From positions 141,807 through 205,806 of the forward strand of contig JACIYI010000004.1 of NCBI GenBank assembly GCA_014360005.1: a stretch of 64,000 nucleotides of DNA, in the 5' to 3' direction. Positions 1 to 8,503 of the stretch are shown one piece after another. The notes beneath the pieces were generated by a model. The model saw nothing but the letters and a program-made list of their open reading frames with translations, made no database searches and was not told the origin of the DNA. The position numbers and the translations under genes were made by a program. Position 1 is the first letter of the stretch; every line of letters starts with the position of its first letter. The stretch comes from Candidatus Aminicenantota bacterium. GTDB lineage: Bacteria; Acidobacteriota; Aminicenantia; Aminicenantales; Saccharicenantaceae.

Positions 1-648
1 TACAAAGTAAATAACCAGAAGCATGAACATCAACCCGTTGGTGAAGGTCTTCTCATAGGAGTAAGAGATAAACCTCAGGCGAGTTTTCACATCTATGGCT
101 GTCCATTGATAGGGAGGGATATTTAATCTCTTAGCCCAGCGCAGAGTCTGTTCCGAAAGCGTGGTAGCATCGTAGACCTCCTTAAGATCAACCTGGAAGT
201 GTTGTAAGGGATAGAGTGCGTCAAAGTCATAGAAGCGGTTCCTGCGCCTGTAGCGGGAACGTTTATACTTGATACTGAGCTTATAGCGTCGCAGGACATA
301 GCGCACAGTGGAGGGTCTAACCTCAACCCCTCTTTCCCGAAGTAGGCGGGCTATCCGGTCCCGACCATAGCCGGTTTTCTTTCTCTCGGCTACAATCAGT
401 GCTTCCACCGCGGCTGAGGTTCTTCTGGGCGAACGATTGGGCCTTCTCGATAGATCCTTAAGTCCATCCTCTCCTCCTTCCCTCCACCTCCGCAACACCT
501 TCCGCACTGTCTTGCGAGTGGTCCGGAATAACCTGGCCACCTCAGAGATATTCCCAGTCTCCTCGTAAGCCTTGATGATGGCCTTCCTGGCCAGCAGCGG
601 TGCACTCTTGCCAAGTTCATAGTAAGTAAGGTATATATTTTCTGTCAT
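1..648 (-). mobile_element. Partial IS transposase (HTH plus DDE integrase core), cut by the window edge
   Basis: An uninterrupted frame of 216 codons runs from ATG at 648 to the window edge; the C-terminal part lies outside. Residues 15-60 form a helix-turn-helix of the type that starts IS481/IS630-like transposases (NISEVARLFRTTRKTVRKVL). A second winged-helix-like segment follows (GYGRDRIARLLRERG), then the start of an RNase-H-like integrase core with a likely first catalytic Asp in HFQVDLKEV and a second block AIDVKTRLRF. A good ribosome site (AAAGGAGG) precedes the ATG. The start overlaps the stop of the upstream small frame as ATGA, which suggests translational coupling as in two-ORF insertion sequences. 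The exact IS family is not certain. The last acidic residue of the DDE triad would be beyond the edge. Confidence 0.85.
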
Positions 649-857
649 CTGGGCTTCCTCCTTTCTGTTAAGAGTTTCAACAAAATTTTTAATGGAGGAA
701 GCCCTGCTTTTTCAAGCACTAACCTAATAAATCTCCCTGCCTCTTCTAACCCAACTCCAACCGCCGGACTGCCGCCCCGCCGCTTCCAGATACTGCCCTT
801 AGACTGGATACTATGTCTTAAACCGAAAGAATTTTTCTGTTGACTCAGCAGCCCCAA
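645..857 (-). CDS. Small ORF upstream of and coupled to the transposase; unknown function
   Basis: This 70-codon frame (nominal TTG start, no clear ribosome site, so the true start is uncertain) ends in TGA overlapping the transposase ATG. I do not recognise the protein. It is rich in Arg/Gly (KGSIWKRRGGSPAVGVG) and ends in a basic helix. A diverged copy of the same sequence lies inverted at the right edge of the window (63875-64000). Over 40 comparable codons 16 differ, and 9 of those differences are silent third-position changes in this frame, as expected if the frame is translated. It may be an orfA-like accessory of the IS or a conserved IS end that happens to stay open. Confidence 0.5.
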   Translation of the reverse strand: MGLLSQQKNSFGLRHSIQSKGSIWKRRGGSPAVGVGLEEAGRFIRLVLEKAGLPPLKILLKLLTERRKPR

Positions 858-868
858 CTTAATAAATT
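840..868 (+). promoter_or_regulatory. Probable sigma-70 promoter of the sugar permease/kinase operon, -35 in the IS end
   Basis: TTGACT at 840-845 is followed after 17 bp by TAAATT at 863-868, about 35 bp before the MFS start codon at 903. The -35 box lies in the outer end of the IS-like element, at the same distance from its conserved block as TTGACA at the right-edge copy. Confidence 0.5.
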
Positions 869-902
869 AAAAAAAGCCTGCATTTAAGCCGGGAGAAGCC
901 CT

Positions 903-2189
903 ATGGCCGAAACATCAAGGAGAAACTATTATCTGGTCTTACTTATCTTTCTGACCTTCTTTGTTATTTCCTTCCTGACCAACATCATGGGGCCGCTCAT
1001 ACCTGACATCATCCAGAGCTTCAATTTGAGCCTGGCCCTGGCTGGTTTTCTGCCTTTCTCTTTCTTCATCGCTTATGGCGTCATGTCCATTCCGGCCGGC
1101 TTCCTGGTGGAAAAGTACCGGGAAAAGACGGCCATGCTGCTGGCTTTTACCGTGGCTTTCAGCGGGGCTCTTCTCTTTGCCCTGGTTCCCAATTATCTGG
1201 TCGCCACCCTGTCGCTTTTTCTCATCGGCCTGGGGATGGCCATCCTGCAGGTGGCCATCAATCCCCTGCTCCGGGTCTCGGGTGGGGAAGAGCACTTCGC
1301 CTTCAATTCGGTTATGGCCCAGCTTATTTTTGGCGGGGCTTCCTTTCTCAGCCCCCGTCTTTACTCTTACCTGGTAACCAACCTGCCGGTTCAGGATAAA
1401 CACAACCTGTTGCTGGACAGCCTGCGCCAGCTGGTTCCGGGCAACTTGCCCTGGGTTTCTCTCTACTGGGTCTTTACCCTGACCACGGTCCTGATGCTCC
1501 TGGTCATCGGCCTGTCCCGGTTCCCCCGCGTGGAGCTTAAAGAAGAAGAGAAAGTCGGCACCTGGGGCCTGTACAAAATTCTATTCAGGAAAAAGATTGT
1601 TCTGCTTTACTTCCTCGGAATCATGGCTTACGTCGGCACCGAACAGGGAGTAGCCAACTGGATTTCCCAGTTCCTGAAGACTTACCATGGCCTGGATCCG
1701 CAGACGGTCGGAGCTCGGGCAGTTTCCTATTTCTGGGGCCTGATGACCGTCGGCTGCCTTCTCGGCCTGCTGCTCCTCAAACTGGTAGACAGCCGCAAAG
1801 TACTGGTGGCCTTCTCTCTGGCCGCCCTTATCCTGCTGACGCTGGCTCTTTTCGGCCCGGCCGAAGTGGCCCCCTGGGCCTTCCCCCTGATGGGTTTTGC
1901 CGCTTCGGTCATGTGGTCAATCATCTTTTCTCTGGCTCTGAATTCGGTTGAGGCCTACCACGGAGCCTTTTCCGGGATACTGTGCACCGGGATAATCGGC
2001 GGAGCCCTGGTGCCACTGCTGATCGGCTGGCTGGGAGACCTGGTCGGTCTGCGCCAGGGAATGTTCGTGATCTACCTTACCCTCGGCTATGTTCTGAGCA
2101 TCGGCCTCTGGGCCCGCCCACTGATCAGCAACGAAACCATCCAGATGAGAAAGAAGAAAAAGGCGGCTGAGGCAGCCGGTTTATGTTAA
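903..2189 (+). CDS. MFS sugar permease, FucP/glucose-galactose transporter type
   Basis: This 428-aa inner-membrane carrier has about twelve hydrophobic segments. The first half carries the PAGFLVEKYREK loop typical of the fucose/glucose-galactose:H+ symporter (FHS) branch of the major facilitator superfamily, and an NPLLRVSGGEEHFAFNS region resembles FucP/GluP. A short cytoplasmic loop near residue 215 separates the halves. Ribosome site GGGAGA lies just upstream of ATG 903. The ROK kinase starts 24 bp downstream, so the pair probably imports a hexose or amino sugar and phosphorylates it. The substrate cannot be told from sequence. Transcription probably begins at the promoter at the IS boundary. 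Confidence 0.8.
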   Translation: MAETSRRNYYLVLLIFLTFFVISFLTNIMGPLIPDIIQSFNLSLALAGFLPFSFFIAYGVMSIPAGFLVEKYREKTAMLLAFTVAFSGALLFALVPNYLVATLSLFLIGLGMAILQVAINPLLRVSGGEEHFAFNSVMAQLIFGGASFLSPRLYSYLVTNLPVQDKHNLLLDSLRQLVPGNLPWVSLYWVFTLTTVLMLLVIGLSRFPRVELKEEEKVGTWGLYKILFRKKIVLLYFLGIMAYVGTEQGVANWISQFLKTYHGLDPQTVGARAVSYFWGLMTVGCLLGLLLLKLVDSRKVLVAFSLAALILLTLALFGPAEVAPWAFPLMGFAASVMWSIIFSLALNSVEAYHGAFSGILCTGIIGGALVPLLIGWLGDLVGLRQGMFVIYLTLGYVLSIGLWARPLISNETIQMRKKKKAAEAAGLC

Positions 2190-2213
2190 TAATGAAATAA
2201 TCTGGAGGGGATA

Positions 2214-3059
2214 ATGGCGCTGATTGGAGTGGACCTCGGCGGTAGCAACGTCCGGGCCGGGCTGGTGGAGTCCGACCGGGTGATAAAAATTGCGGTCAGA
2301 GAAGTCCGCAGCCAGGGCTCGGCCGAAGAGGTCCTGTCCGACCTGCGTGCCGTTCTGGAATCGGTCCTGGTGCCCGGGGTGGAGGGGATCGGCCTCGGTG
2401 TCCCCAGCGTGGTTGACCCGGCCACTGGTACCATTTATGACGTCCAGAATATTCCGGCCTGGAAAGAAGTCCCGCTCAAGACCATTCTGGAAGCCGAATA
2501 CCGGCTGCCGGTTTATGTCGACAACGATGCCAACTGCTTTGCCGCCGGCGAAAAATATTTCGGCCGGGGGAAGCCCTACCGGAACCTGGTGGGGTTGATT
2601 GTGGGCACGGGCCTGGGCGCCGGGATTATTGCTAACGGCCACCTTTACTCCGGCACCAGTTGTGGGGCCGGGGAGTTCGGCATGCTCCCCTACCTCGATT
2701 CCAATTTTGAACGCTATGCCTCAGGACAATTTTTCCTGAAATCTTACGGCCGCTCCGGAAAAGAATTTTATGAGCTGGCCAGAGCCGGAGATACAGAAGC
2801 TAAAAAGATTTTTGAAGAATTCGGACGGCACCTGGGTGAAGCCATCAAGGCCATCATGTACACGGTTGACCCCGAAGCCATCATCCTGGGAGGCTCGGTC
2901 AGCCGGGCCTATGAATTTTTTCAGGAATCAATGTGGCAAACCGTTTCCAGCCTGGCTTATTCCATCGCCCTGAAAAGAATCAAGATTATGCCCTCGACCA
3001 CCGAGAATATTGCCATTCTGGGGGCGGCCGCCCTGTACCTGGATAGCCGCGGCCAATGA
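2214..3059 (+). CDS. ROK family sugar kinase
   Basis: This 281-aa kinase starts with the ROK/hexokinase phosphate-binding signature IGVDLGGSNVRAGL, followed by VDNDANCFAAGE (catalytic Asp region) and GLIVGTGLGAGII. The usual ROK zinc motif (CxCGxxGCxE) is missing. At that place the protein reads SCGAGEFGMLPYLD, then ASGQFF, as in a zinc-free subgroup. Ribosome site GGAGGGG lies 5 bp before ATG. It is predicted to phosphorylate the sugar imported by the upstream FucP-type permease in the cytoplasm. Glucokinase, fructokinase or an amino-sugar kinase are all possible. Confidence 0.8.
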   Translation: MALIGVDLGGSNVRAGLVESDRVIKIAVREVRSQGSAEEVLSDLRAVLESVLVPGVEGIGLGVPSVVDPATGTIYDVQNIPAWKEVPLKTILEAEYRLPVYVDNDANCFAAGEKYFGRGKPYRNLVGLIVGTGLGAGIIANGHLYSGTSCGAGEFGMLPYLDSNFERYASGQFFLKSYGRSGKEFYELARAGDTEAKKIFEEFGRHLGEAIKAIMYTVDPEAIILGGSVSRAYEFFQESMWQTVSSLAYSIALKRIKIMPSTTENIAILGAAALYLDSRGQ

Positions 3060-3100
3060 ATTCTTGAACTACAATTTTGAGGCCGCCGCTTTCCCTGTAA

Positions 3101-5110
3101 TTAATCCAAGATCAATCGGCTTTCCAGACCAGATAATACCCGGCGCAACAATTTCTCTGACTCCTGGCCCCGGGCTACCAACAAGAAAATATCCAGTCCG
3201 TTGGCAATGGCCACGGCTGACTTATCCGGCGAAACGAGCAGTGGCCTCTTCTTCCTCCAGACTGTAATATAATCCAGTTTCCCGCCCTTGACCTCTTTTT
3301 TCAACCTGTCAACCAGATAATTCCCTGGTCTGGTGGCCGGGAACCAGCTTTCCTGGCTCAGACTGACAGTCTGCCCGGCCGGTCCTTTTAAGGTCAGCAG
3401 AGTTCTATCTGGCCAGACTTTGTCCAGTTCAGCCCAGCTAAAACCGGCCGGCGCCCTGAGGCCCAGCTGCAACCCGTAATTCCAGTAACGCCCTTCTTCA
3501 ACTTCATAAAGCGGCTGTCCATCGGGTACCCTGAACTTCCGCCCCTGGAAACCATACTCCAGAATATCTATTGTCACATAACCGAACAATCTCTGAGCCG
3601 CAATCAGGCTTTCACCAGGTCCGGTTTCCAGGCTGCTCCGGGCCACGACCAGCCGGGCCGGGTCGGCTGCTCCCGGGGAGGGCAAAGCCGCATCCAGCGG
3701 CAACCATCGTCCGTTGAGCCAGGCTTCCACCCAGGCATGTCCACCCCAGACTCCGTTGACGTAGGCCAGCCCCATCAGGTAGCGGGCAGGAATTCCGGCA
3801 GCTCTCAGCAGAGCCGTCAGCAGCGAAGCATAGCCAGCACAGGTAGCCTTTTTATCCCGTATGACTTCTGAAGCCGGGGCAAAAACAAAGCCAGGGTCAA
3901 AAGTCAGGTTCTGGCTGACCCAGTCTCTGAGTTTCAGAGCCTTCTTAAAAACGTCCTTTTCAGAACCGGCCACTCTGGCCGCTACCCTTTCTATTTCGGG
4001 CTGTCTGAAATCAATATAGGTACTGGCTTCAAGATATGGCTTAAGTTGGGCAGCCGGGACCCGCTTGGCCGGTCCGCCTTTAAGCGACTGGCGGCTGAGC
4101 TCCATTACCAGTGTTCGGTCGTCTTTCTCCAGAATTTTCTGGTATTCGTTTTCGAGCTCCGGCCAGCCCAGCTCCGGTTTCCGATGCCGCAGCCGGATGA
4201 CCACTCTCTCCAGCTGCCGGGCCTGGGGCAACCGGACGTTGGCGGTTATCAGGGTGGAGGTAAAGAACTGCTCCTGGCCTCTGGCCAGGGCCAGGGCTTC
4301 CATTACTTCTTGTTCGCTGCTAAGACAGGTCACCAGTTCACCCAGGGGCGAGGCTTCCACCGCTTTGATCTCATTACCTTCCGCATCCAGCCAGACCTCC
4401 CTGGTGGAAACCAGTGGAGACAGCCGGTCCAGGACCTTCCGGGCTTTAATCTTTAGCCGGCCGCAGTCCACCTCCTCCTCGCCCACCAGGGTCCTTTCTC
4501 CTGAAACCACCTGCGACAATTCGGCCATGATGGTGCGGTATTCAATTTTATCGCCCGGGTTTTTCAATTTCTCTAAAGTCAATCGGCCAATGCCTACCGG
4601 GCCCAGAAGTTGACCGGTATAAGGAATAGATTTCTGGAAAGTCTGCCCGCCGCTCAGGGTCTTGATTTCTGCCCGGTCCTCCTTGACCTCAATCTCAATC
4701 CTGACCCGGGAGGAAGCCAGCACCTGCTCGGAAATAATTTTCTGGAGGAGCCCGTCTTCGGTTTCCAGGTGCTCATAATTTACTGACATCTCAACCTTCT
4801 GGCCAAGGCGCTTGAGAGCGATTTTCGATTCAGTAATTGACTTCCATTGCCAGCGGCCACCCTGCTGCACCCTGGATCCGGTTTCTTTTATGTACCCGAC
4901 GGTTTCCTCCCCCAGTCGAATGCTGTACCAGCGGGTCGAGCTTTCCGGGCTGGCTGGTGAGTGCTGCCGGCCATAGGCCAGCGGTCGGCCGGGCCAGAGA
5001 CTCAGCAGCAGGCTGAGCCCCAGACCGCAAACAATTAACCGGTTGAGTAGAAGTCTTTTCCTGGCCTTAATAAATCCTTTAACCTGGCTCATTCTTTTAC
5101 CTGTTTTCAT
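3101..5110 (-). CDS. Exported transglutaminase-like (cysteine protease fold) protein
   Basis: The 669-aa protein has an N-terminal hydrophobic export signal around residues 22-40 and a long beta-rich region. A transglutaminase-like core follows, with the catalytic triad visible as Cys424 (KKATCAGYAS), His458 (GGHAWVEAW) and Asp473 (LPLDAAL). Such bacterial proteins act in the periplasm as peptidases or amidases, sometimes in cell-surface remodelling; the substrate is unknown. The gene is convergent with the ROK kinase and divergent from the SSS symporter. The first ATG (5110) has AAGGA close by; a second ATG six codons later is an alternative start. No partner gene is adjacent. Confidence 0.75.
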   Translation of the reverse strand: MKTGKRMSQVKGFIKARKRLLLNRLIVCGLGLSLLLSLWPGRPLAYGRQHSPASPESSTRWYSIRLGEETVGYIKETGSRVQQGGRWQWKSITESKIALKRLGQKVEMSVNYEHLETEDGLLQKIISEQVLASSRVRIEIEVKEDRAEIKTLSGGQTFQKSIPYTGQLLGPVGIGRLTLEKLKNPGDKIEYRTIMAELSQVVSGERTLVGEEEVDCGRLKIKARKVLDRLSPLVSTREVWLDAEGNEIKAVEASPLGELVTCLSSEQEVMEALALARGQEQFFTSTLITANVRLPQARQLERVVIRLRHRKPELGWPELENEYQKILEKDDRTLVMELSRQSLKGGPAKRVPAAQLKPYLEASTYIDFRQPEIERVAARVAGSEKDVFKKALKLRDWVSQNLTFDPGFVFAPASEVIRDKKATCAGYASLLTALLRAAGIPARYLMGLAYVNGVWGGHAWVEAWLNGRWLPLDAALPSPGAADPARLVVARSSLETGPGESLIAAQRLFGYVTIDILEYGFQGRKFRVPDGQPLYEVEEGRYWNYGLQLGLRAPAGFSWAELDKVWPDRTLLTLKGPAGQTVSLSQESWFPATRPGNYLVDRLKKEVKGGKLDYITVWRKKRPLLVSPDKSAVAIANGLDIFLLVARGQESEKLLRRVLSGLESRLILD

Positions 5111-5295
5111 CTGTCCTTACCTGACTTCATGCTTATCTCTCGCCCGGCCTTATCCTTTAGACCGCAGTCGCCGGCCGGCTTATTAATTCTAACTCAACCC
5201 GCCCCTCTTTTCCTAAAGAAAATATCTGGAAAGCTATTGCCCGGAGCTGATCTCTATGTTATAAGCAAGAAAAATGGCGACGGCCGAGTAGTGAG

Positions 5296-6678
5296 GTGAA
5301 AGGTCTCTTAATAGTTTTTTACGTCATCTTTCAAATTCTCATCGGTCTTTACCTGTCCAGGAAAATCAAGAACGAAGCTGACTACTTTGTTGGCGGCCGC
5401 CGGGTATCTTTTTTCCTGGTGTCATTCTCTCTTTTTGCCACCTGGTTCGGGGCCGAAACCTGTCTCGGCTCTTCGGGGGCAGTCTACGAGAACGGGTTAT
5501 CTGGCAGCCGGGCTGACCCTTTCGGTTTCAGCCTGTGTCTGTTCTTGATGGGCTTTCTGCTGGCCTCCAGGCTCCGGCGCAAGAATTACCTGACTCTGGC
5601 CGACTTTATCAAGGACCGTTATGGCCAGCTGGCAGAAAGGCTGGTGGTCTGGGTGATGATTCCTTCTTCTATAATCTGGGGCGCAGCCCAGCTCCGGGCC
5701 TTCGGCCAGATTCTTTCGGTTTCCACCGCCCTGCCCCTCGACCTGATGATCTGTTTCTCCGCCCTGCTGGTCATTACCTACACGGTGCTCGCCGGACTGC
5801 TCGGGGATATCTACACCGACCTGGTCCAGGGATTAATAGTGGTTTTCAGCCTGGTGGTCCTGGCGGTCATAGTGCTGACCAGGGTTCCCGACCTGCAGTC
5901 CATCATCCAGCAGATGCCGCCTGACCGCTGGAAAATTTTGGGAGTCGGGGAGTCTTTATGGGAGAGAATTGACCGCTGGGCAGTTCCGGTCCTGGGCTCT
6001 CTGGTGGTGCAGGAAGCCATCTCCCGCTTCCTGGCTGCCAGAAATCCGAAAGAAGCAGTCCAGGCCTGTCATACGGCCGGGGGCATTTATTTTTTCACCG
6101 GTCTCATTCCACTCTTCCTGGGCTTCATTGGACCCTGGCTGCTGCCCGGGCTGGCTGACCGGGAACAGTTCCTGGTCGTTCTCTCTCACCAATACCTGCC
6201 GGGGATTCTGGCGGTCATCTTCCTGGGAGCCCTGATTTCGGCCATCTTGTCGACCGTGGACAGTATTCTTTTAGCCTGTGCTGCCCTTTTTTCTCATAAC
6301 TTCCTGCTGCCGATTCTCGGTATCAAGAAGGAGAAAACCAAGGTGCTGGTAGGCCGGGGGGCAGTAATAGCCACCGGCCTTATCGCTCTGATTATTGCCC
6401 TGTCCGGGAACAGAATTTATGACCTGGTGCTGCTGGCCGCCGCCTTCGGGACGGCCGGAGTCCTGGTGATAACCCTTTTTGGCCTGTATTCCCGGCTTAA
6501 CAGCCAGAAAGCCGCCCTGGCGACACTGGTTGGAGGCCTGGTCCTGACGCCGGTGTTTCAGCTGGCGCTGAAACTGAAAGCCCCTTTTCTGCTGTCGGTT
6601 TTGAGCTGTGTGGTGATATTTGTCCTGGTTGCCGGGCTGTCCGGAAAAAACCTGCGGGAGTTTGATTCATCGCCATAG
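5296..6678 (+). CDS. Sodium:solute symporter (SSS family)
   Basis: This 460-aa polytopic membrane protein matches the sodium:solute symporter family. The N-terminal ADYFVGGRRVSFFLVSFSLFATWFGAET is the typical TM1 region, and TVLAGLLGDIYTDLVQG and SAILSTVDSILLACAALFSHN (TM8-9 sodium site region) are diagnostic. The start is GTG 5296, because an upstream ATG runs into a stop after five codons; the ribosome site is weak. The solute could be proline, pantothenate or another organic solute. It stands alone and is convergent with the phosphate transporter genes. Confidence 0.85.
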   Translation: MKGLLIVFYVIFQILIGLYLSRKIKNEADYFVGGRRVSFFLVSFSLFATWFGAETCLGSSGAVYENGLSGSRADPFGFSLCLFLMGFLLASRLRRKNYLTLADFIKDRYGQLAERLVVWVMIPSSIIWGAAQLRAFGQILSVSTALPLDLMICFSALLVITYTVLAGLLGDIYTDLVQGLIVVFSLVVLAVIVLTRVPDLQSIIQQMPPDRWKILGVGESLWERIDRWAVPVLGSLVVQEAISRFLAARNPKEAVQACHTAGGIYFFTGLIPLFLGFIGPWLLPGLADREQFLVVLSHQYLPGILAVIFLGALISAILSTVDSILLACAALFSHNFLLPILGIKKEKTKVLVGRGAVIATGLIALIIALSGNRIYDLVLLAAAFGTAGVLVITLFGLYSRLNSQKAALATLVGGLVLTPVFQLALKLKAPFLLSVLSCVVIFVLVAGLSGKNLREFDSSP

Positions 6679-6699
6679 CTGGAGTGGGTCAGACTGCAC

Positions 6700-7704
6700 T
6701 CAGAACACCAGCAGCGATACCCGGTAAATAGCAGCCGCAATCAGGGCTGACATGGGAATGGTCAGAACCCAGGCCCAGATAATCCTTAAAGTCACCTGCC
6801 ACTTAACCGAGGAAACGCTTCTGGCCGCTCCCACCCCGGTCACTGCCCCAGTAATAACGTGGGTGGTTGAAACCGGAATACCCAGGTGCGTGGCCAGAAA
6901 GATGCTGGTGGCACTGGCAGTTTCAGCGCAGAAACCGTCAATGGGCCTCAAGCGGACGATTTTCTGGCCCATGGTTTTAATTACCCGCCAGCCGCCACTC
7001 AGGGTACCCAGGGCAATGGCCGAATAAGATGAGAGCACTACCCAGAGCGGGATGTGGAAAGTTTTCATATGGCCTGAGGTAAAAATCAGGCTGGCGATGA
7101 TGCCCATCGTCTTCTGAGCGTCGTTGCCACCATGGCCCAGGCTGTAGAGGGCTGCCGACAGTAGCTGCAGCCTTCGTGACCAGAGGTTTATCCGCCGTAA
7201 CGGCTGTTTTCTCACCAGCCAGGTGGTAAAAATCATCAGCAGATTACCCAGGACCATTCCGAGCAGAGGAGCAATAAAAATAAAAGAACCGACTTTTACC
7301 CAGCCTCTGACGATCACCACCCCGAAGCCAGCCTTGGCTACGGCCGCTCCCAGATAACCGCCGATGAGAGCATGGGAAGCGCTGGCCGGTATACCCCAAT
7401 AGACAGTCAGAATATTCCAGATAATAGCACTGAGCAGACCGCAGAAAATGACGTGGGGATTGACCACATTGATATCAATAAGGCCGACTCCTATAGTCGT
7501 AGCCACATGGGTTCCAAAAAACAAAAAAGCGATAAAATTAAAAAAGGCGGCCCAGACCACAGCCTGCCGGGGGCTTAAAACTCTGGTAGAAACCACAGTG
7601 GCCACGGAGTTGGCCGCATCCTGCATGCCATTGGTAAAATCGAAAAGAAGAGCGATGGCGATGATGATGACGATAAAGGAAAAACTCCAGCTGACCGGTT
7701 CCAT
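6700..7704 (-). CDS. pit: PiT family inorganic phosphate transporter
   Basis: The 334-aa inner-membrane protein shows the two inverted PiT signature repeats: FTNGMQDAANSVATVVSTRVLSP near the N-terminus, and GGNDAQKTMGII in the second half. An AETASATSIFLATHLGIPVSTTHVITGAV segment closes the protein. These are the phosphate and cation binding regions of Pit/PHO-4 carriers. It starts 2 bp after the stop of the DUF47 gene, so the two are co-translated. It imports phosphate, probably as a metal-phosphate complex driven by the ion gradient. Confidence 0.9.
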   Translation of the reverse strand: MEPVSWSFSFIVIIIAIALLFDFTNGMQDAANSVATVVSTRVLSPRQAVVWAAFFNFIAFLFFGTHVATTIGVGLIDINVVNPHVIFCGLLSAIIWNILTVYWGIPASASHALIGGYLGAAVAKAGFGVVIVRGWVKVGSFIFIAPLLGMVLGNLLMIFTTWLVRKQPLRRINLWSRRLQLLSAALYSLGHGGNDAQKTMGIIASLIFTSGHMKTFHIPLWVVLSSYSAIALGTLSGGWRVIKTMGQKIVRLRPIDGFCAETASATSIFLATHLGIPVSTTHVITGAVTGVGAARSVSSVKWQVTLRIIWAWVLTIPMSALIAAAIYRVSLLVF

Positions 7705-7706
7705 CT

Positions 7707-8333
7707 TCAGCTGCTTTTAACCACGATACCCTCAACCGTGTTGGAGACGCGCTGATAGACGTCCATGATGGTTTCCAGGGTGAACAGGATATCTTTCCAT
7801 TTCATGATGTTGACCGGGTCTTTTTCCTCGGTGAACAGCTGCTGCAGCGACTTGGCATAGACCAGGTCCCCTTTATCTTCCAGCTCGTGGATGCTGCGAA
7901 TCAGTTCGCCCACATACGGGGTATATTTTTGGGACTTGAAAATCTCGGCCACCAGCAGGTTTAATTTGTCCGTCGCTTCACGGGCGAAATGGGCGAAATC
8001 GTCTATGAAATATTTCTTATCCTTTAGGTTATAAAGATAGATGTTATGGATAGCATTTTCCACCAGGTCGATGATATCGTCAATTTCGTGCACCAGCTGG
8101 TAAATATCCTCACGGTCAAAGGGAGTGATGAAACACTGATTGAGAAGCTTGATAACTCCGTGGGCGATCTGGTCAGCCTTGTGTTCGATCTGCTTGGCTC
8201 TTTCCCAGTACTGGGCGGAAGAGTTGAAGTTTCCGGAGAAATCATAAAAAATTTCGGTTATTTCCGAAAGACAGGAGGAAAGTTCTTCAAAATGTTTAGC
8301 AAAAGCCGGTTCCTTGGGCAAGAAGAATTTCAT
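7707..8333 (-). CDS. DUF47 (PhoU-like) Pit accessory protein
   Basis: This 208-aa all-helical cytoplasmic protein has the features of DUF47/Pit-accessory proteins: EHKADQIAHGVIKLLNQCFITPFDREDIYQLVHEIDDIIDLVENA, where acidic/His residues bind metal in PhoU-like bundles. It is the first gene of a two-gene operon with the Pit transporter, a widely conserved pairing in which it modulates phosphate uptake. The ribosome site before ATG 8333 is weak. Confidence 0.9.
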   Translation of the reverse strand: MKFFLPKEPAFAKHFEELSSCLSEITEIFYDFSGNFNSSAQYWERAKQIEHKADQIAHGVIKLLNQCFITPFDREDIYQLVHEIDDIIDLVENAIHNIYLYNLKDKKYFIDDFAHFAREATDKLNLLVAEIFKSQKYTPYVGELIRSIHELEDKGDLVYAKSLQQLFTEEKDPVNIMKWKDILFTLETIMDVYQRVSNTVEGIVVKSS

Positions 8334-8422
8334 GATTATGGCTCTTTATAAAATTAGTCAATAATCTATATTAAAACCGGGAGAAATTCAACCCCGGGAG
8401 GAAGAATTTTCCAGGCTTGTGA

Positions 8423-8451
8423 TTGACCCCCTGAATTAGGTATGTTATAAG
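8423..8451 (+). promoter_or_regulatory. Sigma-70-type promoter of the APC permease
   Basis: TTGACC at 8423-8428 and TATAAG at 8446-8451 are separated by 17 bp, 52 bp before the ATG. The -10 box falls inside the first unit of a tandem repeat. Confidence 0.6.
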
Positions 8452-8489
8452 GAATTCTTATTTTTTGTTATAAGGAATTATTATTTTTT
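8444..8489 (+). repeat. Two tandem 23-bp units in the APC permease leader
   Basis: Units 8444-8466 and 8467-8489 both begin GTTATAAGGAATT and end in a run of T. They differ at one base (C against A at unit position 14). The repeat covers the -10 box and the start of the leader and duplicates a TATAAG-like hexamer, so it may offer a second start site or a regulator site. Confidence 0.8.
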
Positions 8490-8503
8490 CCGGGAGGAAT
8501 CGA

